From positions 124,001 to 188,000 of the forward strand of contig NW_026705216.1 in assembly GCF_029867415.1 (NCBI RefSeq): a stretch of 64,000 bases of DNA. Direction: 5' to 3'. Under the pieces are notes generated by a model. The model did no database searches, had not been told where the DNA came from, and saw only the letters and a program-made list of their open reading frames with translations. Position 1 is the first letter of the stretch. Each line of letters begins with the position of its first letter. The stretch is from Vicia villosa. Its lineage: Eukaryota > Streptophyta > Magnoliopsida > Fabales > Fabaceae. A program made the translations under genes and the position numbers. Of the stretch, positions 57,115 through 64,000 are shown one piece after another.

Positions 57115-58985
57115 AATTGATTATTTCGTATATAAAAATATTTAGATCAATAATAATTTTTTTCACGTATACCATTTTTGAATTAAATATATTTAATCAT
57201 AAATACCATTTCTCGTATATAAAAATATTTAGATCAATAATAGTTTTTTTTCGTATACAGACTTCATTTTTGTTTAGGTATCATTTACAAAAATATTTGG
57301 ATCAATAGTAAATTTCGTACATAAAAATATTTAGATCAATAATAAATTTTTTCTCGTATACCATTTCTGAATAAAAAATATTTGGGTCATAAATATCAGT
57401 TTTCCTAAATAATAGTTTTTTTTCCGTATACAAATATTATTTTTGTTTAGGTATCATTTACAAAAATATTTGATATTTGGATCAATATTAATTTTTCATG
57501 TATTAAATTATTTAGATCAATAATATATTTTTTCCCGTATACCATTTTTGGATCAAAAATATTTGATCATAAATACCATTTCTCGCATATAAAAATATTT
57601 AGGTCAATAATAGTTTTTTTCCCGTATACAGACTTCATTTTTTATTTAGGTGTCATTTACAAAAATATTTGGATCAATATTAAATTTTCGTATATTAAAA
57701 TATTTAGATCAATAATATATTTGTTCCCGTATGCCATTTTTGAATTAAAAAATATTTGATAATAAATACCATTTCTCGTATATAAAAATGTTTAGGTCAA
57801 TAATAGATTTTTTCCCGAATATGGTTCATTTTTGTTTTGGATCATTTTTTTTATAGAATGGTATCCTTCCTTTCGTACCGACTAATTCACCCGAGAGGGT
57901 TACTGCCCCACGTAGCCTCCGATAGTTGGTCCTAGGCTCCTTCGAACTCAGGACCTCAAGGGGAACATACTCTTGAGACCCAATCACCCTCCCACTAGGT
58001 CAACTCTCTCGGGTTAAAATATTTGGATCATAAATAGCATATTTTGTAAATAATAATACAAATATTATTTTTATTTAGGTATCATTTACAAAAATATTTG
58101 GATCAATATTAAATTTTCATATAAAAAAATATTTAGATCAATAATAGATTTTTTTCTCGTATACCATTTTTGGATCAAAAATATTTGATCATAAATATCA
58201 TTTCTCGTATATAAAAATATTTAGATCAATAATAGATTTTTTCCGTATACAAACCTCATTTTTGTTTAGGTATCATTTACAAAAATAATTGGATCAATAG
58301 TAAATTTTGTATATAAAAATATTTAGCTCAATAGTAAATTATTTTCCCGTATACCATTTTGGAATAAAAATATTTGGGTCATAAATACAATTTTCCGTAA
58401 ATAATAGATTTTTTTCCATACACAAATATTAATTTTGCTTAGGTGTCATTTACAAAAATATTTGGATCAATATCAAATTTTCGTATATGAAAATATTTAG
58501 ATCAATAATAGATTTTTTGGGCCTATTCCATTTTTGAATAAAAAATATTTGAATCATAAATAACATTTTTCGTATATAAAAATAGTTAGATCAATAATAG
58601 ATTGTTTTTCCCGTATACAAACTTTATTTTTGTTTAGGTATCATTTACAAAAATATTTGGATCAATAGTAAATTTCGTATATAAAAGTATTTAGATCAAT
58701 AGTAAATTTTTTCCCGTATATCATTTTTGAATAAAAAATATTTGGATCATAAATACCATTTTTCGTAAATAATAGATTTTTTTCGTATACAAATATTATT
58801 TTTATTTAGGTATCATTTACAAAAATAGTTGAATCAATATTAAATTTTCGTATATAAAAACATTTAGATCAATAATAGATTTTTTGAATATATTTTTCCC
58901 GTATATCATTTTTTACTAAAAAATATTTCGATCATAAATACCATTTTTCGTATATAAAAAAATATATATCAATAATAGGCTTTTT
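57115..58985. repeat. approximately 185-bp tandem repeat array
   Basis: The marker 'cataaata' recurs at 57198, 57388, 57568, 57761, 58029, 58190, 58380, 58555, 58748 and 58933, giving periods of mostly 175-193 bp. Each monomer holds two half-units, one with 'aaaatatttagatcaataatag' and one with 'caaaaatatttggatcaat'. The odd interval 57761-58029 contains a SINE insertion and a loss of about half a monomer. AT-rich, diverged between copies. Confidence 0.88.
57845..58015 (-). mobile_element. tRNA-derived SINE inside the tandem array
   Basis: On the minus strand it starts AACCCGAGAGAGTTGACC, with an A-box-like TTGACCTAGTGGG (58003-57991) and a B-box-like GAGTTCGAAGG (57949-57939), and ends in an A-rich tail (TATAAAAAAAA). 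It is GC-richer than the array. About 171 bp, typical of a plant SINE. Flanking duplications cannot be separated from the array's own 'tttggatcat'. Confidence 0.65.
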
Positions 58986-59682
58986 TTTTGTGGAAGAAAG
59001 AAATGAGAAAGTGATTAAAGAGAAAAAAATAGAGAATGGAGAGAGATTTGATAAATTTGATAAAATATTAGAATTGTATTATTTTAATAATAAAATTAAG
59101 AACTTTATGATGCAAAGACCAAAAAACCTCAATTTTAATGTGGTGACAAAAAATTAAATGAGGATATTTTTGACTTTTCCACAACCATTAATTTTCTTAT
59201 ATTATAGATTTTCCATAGATTCTAAATAGAAATTCCAAACATAGTAGACCTCGCATTCATCTTTAAATATAAATCTTCTTAACAAATTTACTAGTTCTTT
59301 TTTTAAAATAAACTTTTTTAAATGTAATAAAATAAAACACACATTCATATTAATTGAATTAATTATATTTTTGTCATAATAAAATATATTATTTTACATT
59401 TTTTTATTTATAATTAAGAATAACTATTATGATAGTGAAAATTAACACTGAACTAAAAAAGGTGTCATAATGTATATAATGTATAGAGCTGTCAAAATGG
59501 GCTCGGCACATCGGGTCGGCTCATAAGCCCAATAATTTAGTACGGGTCGGACCGCAAAATATCTAAAAACACGACCCTATCTTTTTGGGACAGTCCATCA
59601 AGTCTATGTTTTTCATGGGCCGGTTCAGACTAGGTCAAACGGGCTTCGGATTGACCTATTAAAAGAAGATTTTGGTAAATTT

Positions 59683-59703
59683 GGGGGGGGGGGGGGAGGG
59701 GGG
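59683..59703 (+). repeat. G-run (G14-A-G6)
   Basis: Fourteen consecutive G, one A, six G. Could form G-quadruplex structures; also prone to assembly error. Confidence 0.9.
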
Positions 59704-59887
59704 AGATTGTAATAAGATAAGATTGCATAAATGTGTTTTTAAGTGATAAATAAAAGTTAAAGAGGATGAAGATATATTTTCAAGATGATGTGATCAAGGA
59801 AATGGTTGTGAGATGAAGAGAAAGTTTGATACGTATTGGTGATAATATTAAGTTATTTTATACTTTTACATGGATGTTTTTATGGTA

Positions 59888-59890
<3 letters not shown>

Positions 59891-59944
<54 letters not shown>
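59891..59944. repeat. (AT)n microsatellite
   Basis: About 54 bp of AT inside the second hAT element. Confidence 0.97.
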
Positions 59945-59948
<4 letters not shown>

Positions 59949-60201
59949 GGATGAATATTTTAAGCATCACTTATCTAAGTTTATGATGACTCTCTACTCA
60001 TGTTATGTAGCTTTTATCCATTACTCCCTTTTTATAAAATTAAGACAATAATATTGAAATACGGGTCAGACTGGCCCATCGGGCTGCAGGGTCTTTAAAA
60101 AATGGGTCGGGCTCATTTTATGCAGCCCATTTAAACATATTGGCTCACCAGGTTGAAGAGGGATGGGTCGGGCCGACCCATTTAGCAGCTCTAATAATGT
60201 C

Positions 60202-60539
60202 TGACTAGTGTTCAATATAAACATAATTAAACACATAAACATTCTTATATAAAGGTTTTGTCAGATACATGACAATTTCATGACTTGAATACCAGTGATG
60301 TTTTATCAGATATCACTCACTGTTCATTATATTAAATGTGTGATTTGATATAATTTCCAATGTCAAAAGAATCTACAAAGTCAAACACGTAAGAACAGAT
60401 TGATGGAATATAATAAATAAGTGAAGTTTATTAGATTATACGGTCTTGCAATGCACTATCGTTAATTAGAGAAACGCGGCACACCATAAAGTATAGTTTA
60501 CTTAAGTGTAAAAGAATCAATTATGGAATTAAAATTTTA
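60202..60539. other. non-coding AT-rich spacer
   Basis: No gene or element termini are visible between the hAT element's duplication and the gag fragment. Confidence 0.4.
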
Positions 60540-60888
60540 AAACTCCCCAAAGGATTCAGATGATGAAGAGACGAAGAAAGCTTCTTATGATCTGAAAATA
60601 GAGAATAGACTAATTTCTGCTTTGCACACTAATGTATATTATTCAATTTCACATTGTAAGGCTGCTCAGCAATATGGAATGCACTTCAGATTTTCAATAA
60701 AGGTATTGAAGATGTGAAGCAATCTATGATTAACACGTTGGCAGAAGAATTTAAGCTTTTCCGTTTGGATCCCGATGAAATCTTGGAATTCATGAAAATA
60801 TGCTTTATTCATATATTTTATAAAAGTTAGAAAATTTAGAAAAAACTTATTCTAACCAGAATTGTGCTAGGAAAGTGTTAAAGTTTAT
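60540..60888 (+). pseudogene. copia gag (UBN2-type) fragment
   Basis: Plus-strand reading gives ETKKASYDLKIENRLISALH and NVYYSISHCKAAQQYGM, the UBN2 capsid region of copia gag, then frameshifted remainder matching the usual VKQSMINTLAEEFKLFR-type helix. Cut by the LTR starting at 60890. It is a separate copy from the 15.3/38.4-kb relic because it carries the gag N-terminal part. Confidence 0.7.
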
Positions 60889-60889
60889 G

Positions 60890-63800
60890 TGTCGCGACGG
60901 AAAAATTGAGATTAAGTTATTGATTACCTTAACTCGCAAAGCAAGAGTCGCCACCGAACTTTATTGTCTCCAAAAGAAAGGGAAAATATCGATAAAAGCC
61001 AACAAAAGAGAGATTTGGATACGGGGGTGGTTATGAAAGGGGAGGGTATTTGCACCCCTCACATCTATGGTACTCCATAGGAACCTCTTGAAAATATGTG
61101 TTAGGGAGAAAATGGTATTGTTTGTAAAAAGATTGAGGTGATGAGAAAAGAAATGTTTTTATTATTTTTGTGTGCTCGGCAAGACATCGCATCTTGTGCC
61201 TACATACCTCTTCTATGCAATTGAGAAGTCAGAGCATTTGTAGTTCGAGTAAAAAAGATAACAAGAAGGTTTAATTTTTTTTTAATGGAAAATACATTTC
61301 GTCATCTTCGAGTGAAAAACATCATTTGCCATCCACAAGTATAAGGGAGTATGTCTTTGCATCATCTTGATATGGAGAGCTTTAGTTGGATTTAATCAAC
61401 AAGCATGTCTCACATTCAAGTGGAAATATCGACAACTTCAACCTCGTTTCTTAGGGGTTTAAGGTTTGCATCACTGCAAGAATTGGACTAATGTTCTCCC
61501 TTTATGAAATGGTTTTAAAAGAAACGTGCACAAAGGCACAAAAAGAAAGTTTGGTGATGTTTGTCTTTTTTTAGGTTTTTGAAGGTGTTTGAATATGCTT
61601 ACGTACTTTAGTATTTATTAATAAAATATTTGATGTCACTTGACAAAGTCAAGGTTTATTATGAAAATATTTTAAGTTTGAAAACAATAAGGTTTTGAAA
61701 AAGATAGAAGTTTTGAAATTTTAAGAATGGGGTAGGAGATGAAGAATCTATCCTAAAGCATGAAATAAAAGGTCTCATTGTAAGGTATCCCAAGATAAAG
61801 TCTTTGTGTGTGCAAGTGACTAACCACAAGATGGAGCAAACATTTGATATTGGTCAAAATGAGCATTTCTTTCCCTTTGAAATTTAACCAAAAGATAAGC
61901 AATAAGCAAGCAAGCAAAACATATGATTAGATGAATCCTTAAGCAAACAATTGAAAGCTAAGCATTAGATGAAGTTCCAAAATCACAAGTGTATCAGATG
62001 AATCCAAAGATCACAGATGAAGTTTCAAATATCAAATGAAATTCAAAGGATCAGGTGAACCAAGTATCCAAGTCTCAGATGAATCTTCAAGCAAAGGGAA
62101 AGTATCATAAATCTAAGTCCAAAGTTCAAACTCCACAAGCATAGGATAGTAACCAATAGTCCTCAAGAGCACATTAAAGTTTTTTAGGGTTTTTCCTTTA
62201 TTAATGTTTTTGGTCTTTTGAAGAAAAGAAAAAGCAAAAGCCCAAGGAGAAAAGAGAAAAAGGCATAAAAGTAAATAGCATGAAATGTAAAATGACATGA
62301 ACGTAAAGAGCTTGAAATATAAATGACATAAAATTAAATGACATTAAAGTAAAGTGCATAAAAATAAATGTTAGCATAATTATAAGTCAATGTTAGTGTT
62401 AATGGTTAATCAACCTACTCGAGACAATTTAGCATTATGTTAAGCAATCGTAAGTGTACTTATGTAGAAGTGGCACCTATATGAGGTCGGCAAATAGCAA
62501 TTTATGTGTCATACATGTTAGAGAAATGATAAAGATCATTCTCCTAAAACACTGTAGTACAATTCAGAACAAAAGAAAAATATGAAGAAGATGAAAAGTG
62601 ATCAAGCACAAAGGAAAAGGGATTTGATAATTAATTCAATCAACCTTCATCATAATACAATGAGATCAAATTTATCATTAATCCAAAGCATCAAAAATGA
62701 TCAAATGATCAAATGATCATTTAATGATAAGTTTGAAATGATAAAAGTTAATTCAATCAAAGTATCTATCCAAAGTCCAAATGAATTGGATGAAACATCA
62801 ATCAATCATATTTGATCAAGGTCAACAAAAGTCAAAACCAATCATCCATTAAAATAGAGATAAAATGATTAAAAAGATTTTTTTAAATGAATTAAAATGG
62901 AAACTAGATGGAAAATCAAAATATAGATTAAATGATCAAATAAATGACCAAAAAATTATAAAAAAATCATAAAAACTATGAAACACAAGATATCAAAAGT
63001 TGAATAAAAAAATTTGAAAATGATGGAGAAATAAATTGTTTAAAAGAAATTAAAAAATAAAATAAGAGAAAAATAATTTAAAAATATTAAATATGATTTT
63101 AAAATTCTCGGGAAAAAACATATATGGTAGAAAATATTTTTTGAAAATTACAACAAAAAAATTGAAGTCAAAAATCATTTAAGAGCTATTTTTAATTAAG
63201 TTTTAAAGAAAAGGAAAATAAAATGATTTAAAAAAGAAAAAGGAATAAAAGTGCAACTGATAGGTGAGGTGTCAAAGAGAATTTGATATGAGCAAAGAGA
63301 ATTTGTAGAAAAATATATGAAGCCTAGAAACTTCAAAGTTAAATTAAATGGAAAACAAGATGAATAAATGGCAAGTAATAGAGGGCTTTCACTCAAGAGA
63401 TCAAGACAAAGAGAGTGGTAATTTATTCTTGTTAAAATTGAATTCGTATCTACTTGTTTGAAGTGAAGCTTCAAGGTCTGAAAATGATGAGATTTATGCA
63501 GAGTTTCAGAGGCTATTCAAGCTTGAAAATGAAGGGGAAATGATTCCCTATTTATAGGAAAGTGAATGAGCTCATGGTGTGTGTGAAATCAGATCCCAAA
63601 CGAGTGAATCCACCTAGGATTTTATGATTTTTCAAGCGTGTGAAAATGAGCATGGAATGTCTGATTTTTGGATCAACTTCAGGTCATTTTGTGTAGTGGT
63701 GAACGCGTTTTGTGGTAAGGAACAAAATGCACGTGGTTTCAATGGTCCCAAGTTGAGATTTCTCATGATTCCAAGTTACAAGTCACAATCTAAAATCGAG

Positions 63801-64000
63801 TCTAGGTCACCATGTTCAAGCTGAGGCCAAATGAAATTCCCTCGTGCGTTTATTTATTTTTCTTGAGCCAAATTAGCCTTTCATGGAGGAGAATACAATG
63901 TAAAAATAACCGATTCAAAAGAGATCTTGAGCTAAAAATGGAAATCTTGAGAAGTTGAGGTCATGGCCCTGAAAATCAAGTCTGGCATTAGGTCGACTAG
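60890..64000 (-). mobile_element. Ogre/Tat-type LTR, continuing past the right edge
   Basis: Starts TGTCGCGACGGAAAAATTG at 60890 and contains gagtcgccaccgaactttat, 'ggtatttgcacccctcacat' and the 'tcggcaagacatcgcatcttgtgcctacatacctc' region, all shared with the other Ogre-type LTRs here. It is at least 3.1 kb and uncut by its 3' end. Rows of short AT-rich direct repeats lie inside (about 62640-62760). Short frames (63196-63474 and others) are not supported as genes. Confidence 0.75.

Larger units (their letters stand above)
57014..59208 (-). mobile_element. Helitron-like element carrying a tandem array
   Basis: Read on the minus strand, the right end starts TCTATAATATAAGAAAATT after an A (59209), like a Helitron 5' end. 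The left end has an 18-bp perfect palindrome AACCCGTGCGCACGGGTT (57026-57043) about 12 nt from the boundary, like a Helitron 3' hairpin. A clean CTRR terminus is not seen (sequence there is TTACTACTTAG). No Rep/helicase. The interior is almost entirely the approximately 185-bp array. Confidence 0.42.
59484..60193. mobile_element. hAT-type non-autonomous element (second)
   Basis: 710 bp. Terminal inverted repeats TAGAGCTGTCAAAATGGG and TAGAGCTGCTAAATGGG, subterminal GGGTCGG / CCGACCC motifs, and an 8-bp duplication matching 7 of 8 (ATAATGTA at 59476-59483, ATAATGTC at 60194-60201). Interior contains a G-run and an AT microsatellite and no transposase. Confidence 0.85.

Noticed and set aside
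57115..58985. CRISPR array
   Set aside because: Plant nuclear DNA; monomers of about 185 bp without unique spacers, so a tandem repeat.

Overview
This 64-kb window is nuclear DNA from a plant, almost certainly a legume of the pea/vetch tribe (Fabeae). It is AT-rich and packed with nested transposable elements. The largest is a complete Ogre-type Ty3/gypsy element with about 5.09-kb LTRs, a giant class best known from Pisum, Vicia and Lathyrus; SIRE/Maximus-type and Tork-type Ty1/copia elements are also present. Only one ordinary host gene is clear: a vacuolar-iron-transporter-like (VTL/nodulin-21 type) membrane protein at 55704-56372 (+). The species is inferred from element types, not proven.

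Layout. 1-7582: a minus-strand SIRE/Maximus-type copia element with 5' LTR, tRNA-iMet PBS, gag and pol; its 3' LTR lies off the left edge. It sits inside a decayed CACTA (En/Spm) TNP2 transposase (7585-9780, +). 10143-13380: an Ogre/Tat-related solo LTR with a perfect 5-bp duplication (GCAAC). 13386-15320: non-coding DNA with microsatellites. 15330-15508 and 38359-41290: two pieces of an old plus-strand copia gag-pol split by the 22,845-bp Ogre element (15509-38353, TSD CCCGT). The Ogre reads on the minus strand: 5' LTR, PBS, ORF1, gag-protease, a predicted 349-bp intron, RT/RNaseH/archaeal-type RNaseH/integrase, 3' LTR. By eye its LTRs differ by four transitions and one 1-bp indel, so it is very young.

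41865-44210: a CACTA-like non-autonomous or composite element. 44225-51420: a decayed acidic, lysine-rich accessory (env-like?) region, broken by a hAT-type element (44452-45333, 8-bp TSD) and by an intact Tork/Tnt1-type copia element (45506-50498, TSD GGATT) with a 1320-aa polyprotein. 51431 to about 53750: another Ogre/Tat-type LTR fragment. 53751-56372: the single-copy-looking island with the VTL gene. 57014-59208: a Helitron-like element filled with an approximately 185-bp tandem array that is itself interrupted by a tRNA-derived SINE. 59484-60193: a second hAT-type element. 60540-60888: a copia gag fragment. 60890-64000: the start of a further Ogre/Tat-type LTR running off the right edge.

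Relative ages can be read from the nesting. The old plus-strand copia element is the host for Ogre, probably the CACTA-like element, the hAT element and the Tork element. The decayed TNP2 gene is the host for the SIRE element. The Ogre and Tork elements look recent and structurally complete.
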